Shown here: one piece after another, positions 25,726 to 35,307 of the stretch
Layout: each line of letters opens with the position of its first letter
How positions within the stretch are numbered: position 1 is the stretch's first letter
NCBI GenBank assembly: GCA_947503655.1
Contig: CANNEP010000003.1
Coordinates: 1-64,000 of the forward strand
Length of the DNA: 64,000 nucleotides
From: an uncultured Microbacterium sp.
GTDB lineage: Bacteria; Actinomycetota; Actinomycetes; Actinomycetales; Microbacteriaceae
Reading direction: 5' to 3'
Made by a program: the position numbers and the translations under genes
The notes under the pieces: generated by a model
Told to the model about the DNA's origin: nothing
The model's database searches: none
Seen by the model: the letters and a program-made list of their open reading frames with translations, nothing else

Positions 25726-26988
25726 ATGGCCGAAGTTCTTGCCCGCCCGGCGCCCACCGAGCAGGAGTACCGCACTGATCTCTGGATCGCGCTGGGAATG
25801 TTTATCGTCGGCGTCATCAGCGCCGGCCTCATGACGGTCGTCAACCTCTACGGTACGAGCCAGGTCGGCATCGAGTGGGCCCTGCTCACGACTGCGATCA
25901 ACAGCGCGGCCCTTGCCGTGCGCCGCCGTTATCCGATTGCAGTCGCCGCAGTCGTCTGCGCCACGTACTTCGCGAGCGTGACCTTCCAGGTTCCGGAAGT
26001 CCACGTCGGCAACATCGCAATGTTCATCGCCCTGTTCACCGCGGGCGCGTGGGTCAACAATCGCCGCCTCGCGTTCTGGGGCCGGGCCATCATCACGACG
26101 CTCATGATGGTGTGGCTGTTCGTCAATATGTATATGGCCGCGACCGCTCCGATCGAGGGCGACGGCGGCCTGTCGCGCGCGGGCGCTTTCTCCCCTTACG
26201 TCGCCTACATGCTGCTGAACGTGCTGATCAACATCGCGTTCTTCGGTGGCGCCTGGTTCATGGGTGACCGCTCCTGGAACGCCGCGGTCGAAGAAGAACG
26301 CTTCCGCGAACGCACTCGCGAACTTGAGGCCGAGCGTGAACTCACCGCCGCCCAGGCCGTGGCCCTCGACCGTGTCGCCATCGCCCGCGAACTGCACGAC
26401 GTCGTCGCGCACCACGTCTCAGCGATGGGTGTGCAGGCCTCGGCCGCGCGCCTCAGGATGACAAAAGATCCGCAGGCCGCAGCCGAAGCTCTCACCACGA
26501 TTGAGACGTCAGCCCGCACCGCCATCACCGAGTTGCGCTTGCTTCTCGAGACCCTGCGCACGCCCGACAACGGCACAAACGAAAACGGGTTCGCCTCGAC
26601 CCTTGGTCTCTCCGGCCTGGATGACCTCGTGAAGCACGCCAACGACGCGGGCATGCCGACGGCCTTCACCGTGCTCGGCGATAAGCGCGAGGTCCCGGGC
26701 GTCGTGCAGGCCAATCTGTACCGCATCGCCCAGGAGTCGCTCACGAACGCCCGCCGCCACGGTGGACCCGACGCGACCGCCGATGTGCGCCTGCGTTACA
26801 CCCCGACGTTCGTCGAAATCGAGGTCAGCAACACGGGCCGCCCACCGCTCGCGCTGCGCCCCGGGCTCGGGCAGCTGGGCATGCGAGAGAGGGCAGCTGC
26901 GTCGGGCGGAACTATTGAGCTGGTTCCGCGCACGCATGGCGGAATGTTGGTACGCGCGCAAATGCCGTTGGCGGAGGTTTTCGTATGA
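25726..26988 (+). CDS. two-component sensor histidine kinase (HisKA_3)
   Basis: A 420-aa NarL-type sensor kinase. The N-terminal half (about 18-180) holds five or six membrane helices with little extracytoplasmic sequence, so the sensor is probably membrane-embedded. Then a charged coiled coil (EEERFRERTRELEAERELTAAQ), the HisKA_3 phospho-acceptor His224 (ARELHDVVAHH) and a HATPase_c domain (N-box AQESLTNARRHG; GLGQLGMRERAA). Its stop overlaps the start of the response-regulator gene (ATGA), giving a classic pair. Confidence 0.94.
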   Translation: MAEVLARPAPTEQEYRTDLWIALGMFIVGVISAGLMTVVNLYGTSQVGIEWALLTTAINSAALAVRRRYPIAVAAVVCATYFASVTFQVPEVHVGNIAMFIALFTAGAWVNNRRLAFWGRAIITTLMMVWLFVNMYMAATAPIEGDGGLSRAGAFSPYVAYMLLNVLINIAFFGGAWFMGDRSWNAAVEEERFRERTRELEAERELTAAQAVALDRVAIARELHDVVAHHVSAMGVQASAARLRMTKDPQAAAEALTTIETSARTAITELRLLLETLRTPDNGTNENGFASTLGLSGLDDLVKHANDAGMPTAFTVLGDKREVPGVVQANLYRIAQESLTNARRHGGPDATADVRLRYTPTFVEIEVSNTGRPPLALRPGLGQLGMRERAAASGGTIELVPRTHGGMLVRAQMPLAEVFV

Positions 26989-27713
26989 TTCGTGTGGTTC
27001 TGGTCGATGATCATGCCGTGATGCGGGCGGGGTTCCGCATGATTTTGACCTCGACGGACGACATCGAAGTGGTGGGCGAAGCATCAACCGGGCGCGAGGC
27101 GATCGCGATCGCGCACGAGCTGCAGCCCGATGTGATCTGCATGGACGTGCAGATGCCTGACATGGACGGCCTCGAAGCGACGCGCCAGATCGTGGCCGAC
27201 CCAGCAGTTGGCGCGGCGATTGTCGTGGTGACAACGTTTGACCGCGACGACTACGTCTTTCAAGCACTACAAGCGGGCGCGAGCGGATTCTTGCTCAAGA
27301 ACGCCGGCCCAGACGAGCTGATTTCGGCTGTGCGGGTGGCTGCCGCTGGCGATGCATTGTTGGCGCCCGAAGTGACGAAGCGCGTGATCGAGCGGTTCGC
27401 CGCCGAGTCGGCGGGGTCTTCGGGGGCGGCCGGTGCGGGTGCTTCGGGTGTTGTACGTGCGGGGGCGTCTGGCGCGAGCTCAAGCCCCTCCGCTGCATCG
27501 CCGGGCGCTACGACAATCGACGTCGACCTCACCGATCGTGAGCGCGAAGTACTGTGCCTGCTGGCTCGTGCGCTCTCCAACGCGGAGATCGCGGCCGAGC
27601 TCTTCATCGGCGAGGCAACCGTGAAATCACACGTCTCGAACCTGCTCGCCAAGCTCGGCGCCCGCGACCGCGTCGGCGCCGTCGTCTACGCCCACCGCCA
27701 CGGCCTCGCATAG
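26985..27713 (+). CDS. NarL/LuxR-family response regulator
   Basis: A 242-aa regulator: receiver domain with acidic pocket Asp8/Asp9, phospho-acceptor Asp54 (VICMDVQMPDMDG) and Lys near residue 104 (FLLKNAG). Then an unusually long Gly/Ala/Ser-rich linker (about 140-178, SSGAAGAGASGVVRAGASGA region) and a LuxR-type helix-turn-helix (LTDREREVLCLLARALSNAEIAAELFIGEATVKSHV). The cognate kinase precedes it. In this family the pair often controls an adjacent ABC exporter; the ABC-2 exporter at 28634-30609 is a candidate target. Confidence 0.94.
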   Translation: MIRVVLVDDHAVMRAGFRMILTSTDDIEVVGEASTGREAIAIAHELQPDVICMDVQMPDMDGLEATRQIVADPAVGAAIVVVTTFDRDDYVFQALQAGASGFLLKNAGPDELISAVRVAAAGDALLAPEVTKRVIERFAAESAGSSGAAGAGASGVVRAGASGASSSPSAASPGATTIDVDLTDREREVLCLLARALSNAEIAAELFIGEATVKSHVSNLLAKLGARDRVGAVVYAHRHGLA

Positions 27714-27735
27714 CCCAGCCCCACTGGTTTCGGCG

Positions 27736-27760
27736 GCACGTTTCGTCTCACTCCGCTCGC
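27736..27760 (+). repeat. second copy of the 25-bp repeat at 6849-6873
   Basis: GCACGTTTCGTCTC-A-CTCCGCTCGC, differing from 6849-6873 at one base. Like that copy, it lies just outside a gene end, here 22 bp after the response-regulator stop. Confidence 0.7.
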
Positions 27761-27787
27761 TCAACTGTCAGTGTGGCTGGGAAAAGC

Positions 27788-27825
27788 GAAACGCACTGAC
27801 CGTTCGGGTTCGGTCAGTGCGTTTC
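27788..27825. terminator. strong bidirectional terminator
   Basis: Perfect 15-bp inverted repeat GAAACGCACTGACCG / CGGTCAGTGCGTTTC with an 8-nt loop between two convergent genes. Confidence 0.75.
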
Positions 27826-27841
27826 CTGAAACGTCTGGTGC

Positions 27842-28414
27842 TTACGCGCCGACGAGCTCCTCAGCCGGAACATAGCGCTCGATGAGCGCCTCGAAGGCTG
27901 CGAGGTAAGAGCGCAGGAATTCTGCGGTGCCCTCGTTCGTCACTTCACCGTCTTCGGTGAACAGGTCGGGGGTCGTCTGCACATAGCCCTCGGGCTGACC
28001 GAGAACCGGTGCGTTGTAGTGGCTGAAGATGGCCTTCAGGTGCTGCTGAGCAGCAGCCGTAGCGATGCCACCACCCGAGGTTCCGATGATGGCAACGGGC
28101 TTGCCGTCGAACGAACCCTGGCCCCACGGGCGTGCAGCCCAGTCCAGAGCGTTCTTCAAGACACCCGGAATCGAGCGGCTGTATTCGGGGGTCACGATGA
28201 TGACGCCGTCAACGTCAGCGATGGCCTGCTTGAAGGCAACAGCCTCGGCGGGGTAGTTCGCGTCGTGGTCGGGCGAGTAGAAGCCAAGCTCCTTGATGGA
28301 GATTTCTTTCAGTTCGACACCCTCGGGAGCGAGACGCTCAAGAGCCTTTGCCAGACGGCGGTTGATTGAGGTCGACGAGATCGAGCCGACGATGTATCCA
28401 ATGGTGCGAGTCAT
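27842..28414 (-). CDS. NADPH-dependent FMN reductase / NAD(P)H oxidoreductase
   Basis: A flavodoxin-fold protein of about 190 aa. Phosphate-binding GSISSTSINRRLAK at the N-terminus, the central VDGVIIVTPEYSRSIPGVLKNALDW motif and GKPVAIIGTSGGGIAT are characteristic of the FMN_red family (YieF/ChrR-like quinone, chromate or azo reductases). I start at ATG 28414 (MTRTIGY); ATG 28432 adds six residues. It stands alone between two terminator-bounded units and may protect against quinones or metal oxyanions; this is a family-level inference. Confidence 0.9.
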   Translation of the reverse strand: MTRTIGYIVGSISSTSINRRLAKALERLAPEGVELKEISIKELGFYSPDHDANYPAEAVAFKQAIADVDGVIIVTPEYSRSIPGVLKNALDWAARPWGQGSFDGKPVAIIGTSGGGIATAAAQQHLKAIFSHYNAPVLGQPEGYVQTTPDLFTEDGEVTNEGTAEFLRSYLAAFEALIERYVPAEELVGA

Positions 28415-28633
28415 GGTTATATTCAAACGCATGTAAATGCAAGTCGCAGATCGAGGGCGTCATACTCAGCAACCTCTCAGCACTCCCCAGCCCCGCGGTT
28501 CCGCCCTCAACACGCCCATCTCCCCCTTCGAGAACGTGCCCTCCCCCTCACGGCGGAGGGGACATTTCCACCCCACGGCGGATGTGCCAACACCGCCGAA
28601 TTTCTAGATTGGAACCATAGGGAAGGAGCGGAA

Positions 28634-29518
28634 ATGCTAAAGCTCAACGGGATCACCAAGAACTACGGAACCAGGCAGGTGCTCGGCAACGTATCGTTCA
28701 CCGTCGCAGACAATCGCCTCACCGGCTTCGTCGGAGGTAATGGCGCCGGCAAGACGACCACCATGCGCATCATCCTGGGTGTTCTGGCACCCGATGGCGG
28801 CGAGGTCACGATGAACGGCCAGCCGTTGCAGACCGCTCAGCGTCGCCACTTCGGCTACATGCCGGAAGAGCGTGGTCTCTACCCCAAGATGGGTGTGCTC
28901 GACCAGGTGTCGTACTTCGCTCGCCTGCACGGTTTCAGCAAGCGCGACGCGACGCACAAGGCAACCGTTCTTCTCAACGAACTCGACCTCGGCGAGCGCC
29001 TGAACGACAAGATTGAGTCGCTCTCGCTCGGTAACCAGCAGCGCGTGCAGATCGCCGCTTCTCTCGTGCACGACCCCGAGGTCCTCATTCTCGACGAGCC
29101 GTTCTCGGGCCTCGACCCGATCGCGGTCGACACCGTCGCTCAGGTTCTGCAGTCGCGTGCCGCCCAGGGCGTTTCTGTGCTGTTCTCCAGCCACCAGCTC
29201 GACGTGGTTGAGCGCCTGTGTGATGACCTCGTCATCATTGCAGGTGGTGAGATTCGCGCCGCCGGTAGCCGCGAGGCCCTGCGCGAACAGCATGCTTCGA
29301 ACCAGTACGAACTCATGTCAACGGCCGACGCCGGCTGGCTGCGCACGCAGCCCGGCGTTCGTGTCACGTCATTCGAGGGCGGTAACGCCCAGTTCATCGC
29401 CGACAGCCCGGCCGTCGCACACACCGTGCTTCGTACCGCGCTGACCCACGGCGACGTCACCGGCTTTAGCCCTCTGCGCCCATCGCTGGCGCAGATCTTC
29501 AAGGAGGTCATCCAGTGA
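28634..29518 (+). CDS. ABC transporter ATP-binding protein (ABC-2 exporter)
   Basis: A 294-aa ATPase. Walker A GGNGAGKT (34-41), signature LSLGNQQRVQ, Walker B VLILDEPFSGLDP and H-loop SSHQLDVVERLCDD are all intact, followed by a C-terminal DUF4162-like domain. The ATG follows GGAAGGAGCGGAA. The permease gene starts inside its stop codon. It is the NatA-like part of a drug, antimicrobial peptide or sodium exporter; substrate unknown. Confidence 0.94.
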   Translation: MLKLNGITKNYGTRQVLGNVSFTVADNRLTGFVGGNGAGKTTTMRIILGVLAPDGGEVTMNGQPLQTAQRRHFGYMPEERGLYPKMGVLDQVSYFARLHGFSKRDATHKATVLLNELDLGERLNDKIESLSLGNQQRVQIAASLVHDPEVLILDEPFSGLDPIAVDTVAQVLQSRAAQGVSVLFSSHQLDVVERLCDDLVIIAGGEIRAAGSREALREQHASNQYELMSTADAGWLRTQPGVRVTSFEGGNAQFIADSPAVAHTVLRTALTHGDVTGFSPLRPSLAQIFKEVIQ

Positions 29519-30609
29519 GTGCCACCGTTAGCCCCAGCTTTGGCCAGTCCGTCGCCCTCGTGGCGGAGCGCGAGGTCAAGTCCAAGCTGCAGAGCAAGGC
29601 GTTCGTGGTCTCGACGCTTATTCTGTTCGCGATTGTTCTCGGCGGAATCCTGTTCTCCGGCTTCAGTGGTGACGCGCTGAGCTCGAAGACGAAGGTGGCG
29701 GCCACCGGAACCTCCGCTTCACAGCTTGCCGAGGTTCCGGGTCTCGAAGTGGTTGAGGTGAACTCCGACGACGCGGCCAAGGAGGCTGTGCGCGACGAGT
29801 CGGCCGAGGCCGCCGTTGTTACCGACAGCGCCTCCCCCACGGGCTACACGATCGTGACTCTCACCGAAGTCGACAGCTCGCTGACGTCGTTATTGTCGAT
29901 CGCCCCGAAGACCGAGATTCTCGAGCCCAGCACCACCGATCCGTTCATGCGATACATCGTCGCGATCGCCTTCGGCGTCGTGTTCATGATGGCGGCGACG
30001 ATGTTCGGCACGACGATCACGCAGTCGGTCATCGAAGAGAAGTCGACCCGCGTCGTAGAGATTCTGATCTCGACGATCTCGACCCGCGCGCTGCTCGCCG
30101 GCAAGGTGCTCGGCAACACGATTCTCGCAATGATGCAGGTGATCGGCATCGTCGTGGTGGCCATCATTGGCCTCACGATCACGGGTCAGAGCGGACTCCT
30201 CGGCATGCTCGGCGCGCCACTCGTCTGGTTCGCAGTGTTCTTCTTCTTCGGCTTCATCCTGCTCGCCGCGATGTTCGCGGCGGCCGCCTCGATGGTGTCG
30301 CGTCAGGAAGACGCCGGTGCCACCACCACGCCGATCACGATGCTGATCATGATTCCCTACGTGCTGATCATCGTGTTCAACGACAACTCGGCAGTGCTCA
30401 CGGCCATGTCGTACGTACCGTTCTCCGCCCCGGTTGGCATGCCGATGCGACTGTTCCTCGGTGAGGCACAGTGGTGGGAGCCGCTGCTCAGCCTCGCGAT
30501 TCTGATCGCCACCGCCGCGCTCGCCATCGTGATCGGCGCGAAGATCTACGACAACACCCTGCTCAAGATGGGCAGCCGCGTCACGCTAAAGGAAGCCCTC
30601 AAGGGTTAG
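29515..30609 (+). CDS. ABC-2 family permease (NatB-like)
   Basis: A 364-aa permease: one membrane helix near residues 30-48, a large extracytoplasmic domain (about 50-140), then five helices in the C-terminal half (VMMAATMFGTTITQSVIEEKSTRVVEIL is the typical ABC2_membrane_3 entry). It starts with GTG overlapping the ATPase stop (GTGAGTG). Its stop overlaps the last codon of the convergent rraA gene by 4 bp. It pairs with the ATPase just upstream. Confidence 0.93.
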   Translation: MSATVSPSFGQSVALVAEREVKSKLQSKAFVVSTLILFAIVLGGILFSGFSGDALSSKTKVAATGTSASQLAEVPGLEVVEVNSDDAAKEAVRDESAEAAVVTDSASPTGYTIVTLTEVDSSLTSLLSIAPKTEILEPSTTDPFMRYIVAIAFGVVFMMAATMFGTTITQSVIEEKSTRVVEILISTISTRALLAGKVLGNTILAMMQVIGIVVVAIIGLTITGQSGLLGMLGAPLVWFAVFFFFGFILLAAMFAAAASMVSRQEDAGATTTPITMLIMIPYVLIIVFNDNSAVLTAMSYVPFSAPVGMPMRLFLGEAQWWEPLLSLAILIATAALAIVIGAKIYDNTLLKMGSRVTLKEALKG

Positions 30610-31088
30610 TCAGCAGCGCGCTGCACCAGGATTCCGTCGGCATCAGCCCAGACGGTCATTCCCGGAACAAAGGTGGCGCCGCCGAAGGAGACGACAACGT
30701 CAACTTCGCCGGCGCCATCTTTTGCGCTTTTGCGCGGGTTTGACCCGAGCGCTTTGATGCCAATCGGTAGGCGTGACAGCGCGAGACGGTCGCGCACAAC
30801 ACCGTTGATGATGACCCCAGCCCAGCCGTTGTGCACAGCAGACGCCCCGATGAGGTCACCCACGAGCGCCGACTCAAGCGACCCGCCGCCGTCAACAACG
30901 AGCACCTGGCCGTGACCATCGGTGGCGAGCGTCTGCTTCACAAGCGCGTTGTCACGAAAGCATCGAATCGTGCGCACGCGGCCGGTGAAGGCGGTGCGGC
31001 CGCCCATATCGCTCATCACGAGGCTGACAGAATCAAGCGCTTCGCCGTGCTCATCGTAGAGATCGGCGGTCTGAAAAGTGCGGGTCAT
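30606..31088 (-). CDS. rraA: RraA-family protein (RNase E regulator / aldolase fold)
   Basis: A 160-aa trimeric RraA-fold protein. Motifs: TADLYDEHG, DMGGRTAFTGRVRTIRCF, GHGQVLVVDGGGSLESALVGDLIGASAVHNGWAGVIINGVVRD (the conserved Gly-rich core with Arg-Asp). Members either bind RNase E or act as 4-hydroxy-4-methyl-2-oxoglutarate aldolase; the conserved GDLI..A and R-D residues needed for the aldolase are present. Start ATG 31088. Stop codons of this gene and the convergent ABC permease overlap. Confidence 0.92.
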   Translation of the reverse strand: MTRTFQTADLYDEHGEALDSVSLVMSDMGGRTAFTGRVRTIRCFRDNALVKQTLATDGHGQVLVVDGGGSLESALVGDLIGASAVHNGWAGVIINGVVRDRLALSRLPIGIKALGSNPRKSAKDGAGEVDVVVSFGGATFVPGMTVWADADGILVQRAAD

Positions 31089-31136
31089 AGTGGAACCATA
31101 TGTGGGGTTGCGTGCGCCCGTTGGGCTTGCAGAGAA

Positions 31137-31194
31137 GAAAAAGTTGGCGATCTTCTGATCGCGCAAAACTTGGCGACGTGACGTGCCAAACTTG
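31137..31194 (+). promoter_or_regulatory. three TTGGC half-sites upstream of the MFS gene
   Basis: AAAGTTGGCGA (31139), AAACTTGGCGAC (31166) and, inverted, GTGCCAAACTTG (31183-31194) lie within 60 bp of the ATG at 31199. The last two form a dyad AACTTGGC..GCCAAACTT centred near 31179. They look like operator half-sites; no regulator gene is adjacent. Confidence 0.4.
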
Positions 31195-31198
31195 CACG

Positions 31199-32614
31199 AT
31201 GACCACCCCTGCCGATGCACCCAGCGACGATGCTGGTTCGGGTGCGACCCGCGATGGTTCCGGACGCCCCTTCGAAGGATCAGACGCGATAGCTTCGACC
31301 GAAACCCCGTACTCGGACATGCCGATCATGGGCGAAGCGCTCGCGCACGAAGACGGCGCCGCGCCGGAGAACACCGGCCGCTCGCTGTGGCGCGACGGCA
31401 ACTTTCTCACGATGTGGTCGGGGCAGGCGCTCGCACAGCTCGGCTCGCAGATTGCGGAGCTTGCGATTCCGACCCTTGCCGTCATTCTGCTGAACGCGAG
31501 CGAGCTCGAGGTCGGGTTCTTGAACGCGTCGGCGGTCGCGGCATTCTTGCTCGTCGGCCTGCCGGCGGGTGCGTGGGTTGACCGCATGCGTAAGCGTCAC
31601 GTCATGATCGTGGCCGACGGCGTGCGTGCGCTGGCGCTGGCCGTGCTGCCGCTGTTGTGGTTCTTGGGATCCCTCGAGATGTGGCACATGTTCATGGTCG
31701 CGGCGATCGTCGGCATCGCGAACGTGTTCTTCGATGTGTCGTATCAAAGCCTCGTGCCCTCGCTCGTCCCCGCGTATCAGATTGCTGAGGCGAACGGCAA
31801 GCTGGAGTCGACCGCACAGGTCGCCGGTATCGCCGGCCCTGCTGTGGGTGGCTGGCTCGTGGGCGTACTGACCGCGCCGTTCGCGATCTTGGCCACGGTC
31901 GGCACGTACGTGCTCGGCCTCATCGCGCTGCTGTTCACAAAAGACACCGAACACTTGGAGCCGCGTCTCGAGAAGGGTTCCCTCGCCTCTGACATTGGCG
32001 AGGGTCTGCGGTGGGTGTTCGGCAACCGCTATCTGAAGCGCATTGTCGCAACCACCGCGGTGAGCAACTTCTTCAGCACGCTGTCATTCACGCTGCTGCC
32101 GATCTTCATCCTGCGCGAGTTGGGGCTTTCGGTCGCGAACATGGGTCTCATCTTCTCGCTCGCGGCCGTCGGCGGCTTGCTTGGCGCGATGTCGGTGAAG
32201 TTTGTCATCGCCAAGCTGGGCGAGGCGCCGGCGATTCCGATTTCGGCAATCGGATTCAGCCTCACCGCACTTCTCCTGCCCGTCGCAGCCATGGTTCCGT
32301 CTGTCGCTTTCGCCCTGCTCATCGTGCAGGGCTTCATCGCGAGCTTCACGGTGCTGGTGTACAACATCACGCAGGTGACGTTTCGTCAGCGCATCACGCC
32401 GCGGCACCTGCTGGGTCGCATGAACGCGTCGATTCGCTTCGTGGTGTGGGGCGTCATGCCGATCTCGGCGCTGCTCGCGGGCTTCTTGGGCGATCAGTTT
32501 GGCGTGGTGTTCACGATGTGGGTGGGTGCTGTGGGCCAGGTCGTGAGCGCACTGTTTGTGATTTTCGGACCCTTCTGGAGCACACGAGAACTGCCGGCCA
32601 CGGCAGATGCGTGA
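31199..32614 (+). CDS. MFS transporter (MFS_3/enterobactin-exporter-like)
   Basis: A 471-aa 12-helix major facilitator. An acidic, disordered N-terminus of about 60 residues (SDDAGSGATRDGSGRPFEGSD) precedes the first helix (MWSGQALAQLGSQIAELAIPTLAVILL). The loop 2-3 motif AGAWVDRMRKRHVM is typical of MFS. The half-way FFDVSYQSLVPSLV motif and the late RITPRHLLGRMNASIRFVVWG segment fit the MFS_3 branch (multidrug/siderophore exporters). I start at ATG 31199; the longer frame covers the operator-like repeats. A terminator overlaps its 3' end. Confidence 0.92.
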   Translation: MTTPADAPSDDAGSGATRDGSGRPFEGSDAIASTETPYSDMPIMGEALAHEDGAAPENTGRSLWRDGNFLTMWSGQALAQLGSQIAELAIPTLAVILLNASELEVGFLNASAVAAFLLVGLPAGAWVDRMRKRHVMIVADGVRALALAVLPLLWFLGSLEMWHMFMVAAIVGIANVFFDVSYQSLVPSLVPAYQIAEANGKLESTAQVAGIAGPAVGGWLVGVLTAPFAILATVGTYVLGLIALLFTKDTEHLEPRLEKGSLASDIGEGLRWVFGNRYLKRIVATTAVSNFFSTLSFTLLPIFILRELGLSVANMGLIFSLAAVGGLLGAMSVKFVIAKLGEAPAIPISAIGFSLTALLLPVAAMVPSVAFALLIVQGFIASFTVLVYNITQVTFRQRITPRHLLGRMNASIRFVVWGVMPISALLAGFLGDQFGVVFTMWVGAVGQVVSALFVIFGPFWSTRELPATADA

Positions 32615-32630
32615 CCGGCAGTTCTTTTTT
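32588..32630 (+). terminator. intrinsic terminator overlapping the MFS stop
   Basis: GAACTGCCGG (32588-32597) / CCGGCAGTTC (32615-32624) followed by TTTTTT. The left arm lies inside the coding sequence and the stop codon is in the loop. Confidence 0.8.
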
Positions 32631-32639
32631 GGCTCGGTT

Positions 32640-34793
<2,154 letters not shown>

Positions 34794-34815
34794 TTCGTCC
34801 TCCCGTTCACCACTC

Positions 34816-34842
34816 AAAGTTGAGTCGATATGACTCAACTTT
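34816..34842 (-). promoter_or_regulatory. HspR operator (HAIR) at clpB
   Basis: Perfect 27-bp palindrome AAAGTTGAGTC-GATAT-GACTCAACTTT, 23 bp upstream of the clpB TTG. It fits the HAIR consensus CTTGAGT-N7-ACTCAAG (here GTTGAGT-N7-ACTCAAC). Confidence 0.88.
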
Positions 34843-34928
34843 ATCACCGCGCACGTTTCTGGGCTAGTCACACACCCGCGAGATCGCCGAGTACCTGTCC
34901 CCGGCAACCACCCTCCCCACCGCACCCT

Positions 34929-35005
34929 TGGTTCCGCACCACCTATGGTTCCGCCAGTCAATGGTTCCGCCCGCCCCTGGTTCCGCACCCCTGGTTCCGG
35001 AACCA
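34929..35005 (+). repeat. five-copy TGGTTCCG cluster ending in a palindrome
   Basis: Direct copies start at 34929, 34946, 34962, 34978 and 34992 (spacings 17, 16, 16, 14). The last is fused head-to-head to an inverted copy, forming TGGTTCCGGAACCA. The cluster lies upstream of clpB in the gene-free stretch 34843-35307. Confidence 0.85.
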
Positions 35006-35028
35006 GCCGCACCTGCCCGCCGAATCAA

Positions 35029-35140
35029 CGACCGTTCTGCACGACTCGATTCGGTACGCACGTAAAACCCGCCACAGCAGCAACACCAGTCACAGTTTTC
35101 ACGCACGTGCGTGCAGAACGGTCGTTTGCGGGCGGGTTTT
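35029..35140. other. crossing inverted repeats (possible structured RNA)
   Basis: A 15-bp perfect inverted repeat CGACCGTTCTGCACG (35029-35043) / CGTGCAGAACGGTCG (35110-35124) interleaves with a second, AAAACCCGCC (35064-35073) / GGCGGGTTTT (35131-35140). The order left1-left2-right1-right2 is that of a pseudoknot. TGCAGAACGG recurs at 35227. No gene is evident in 34843-35307; three more GGAACC motifs follow to 35300. Confidence 0.45.
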
Positions 35141-35307
35141 GGCGGGGGCGCGTGACCGTTATGCAGGATTTGGAACGATCTGCAGGAAAAATCTGCCCGT
35201 TTCAGACCGATTTCACTCGAGATTCCTGCAGAACGGCACCGGAACCACGTGGCGCGGGCGCCGGAACCGTGGGTCCAGAAACAAGGAGCACGTCCCGGAA
35301 CCTCGGA

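Noticed and set aside
34929..35005. CRISPR-like spacing of short repeats.
   Set aside because: The repeat unit is only 8 bp with 6-9 bp between units and no cas genes; it is the dispersed octamer.
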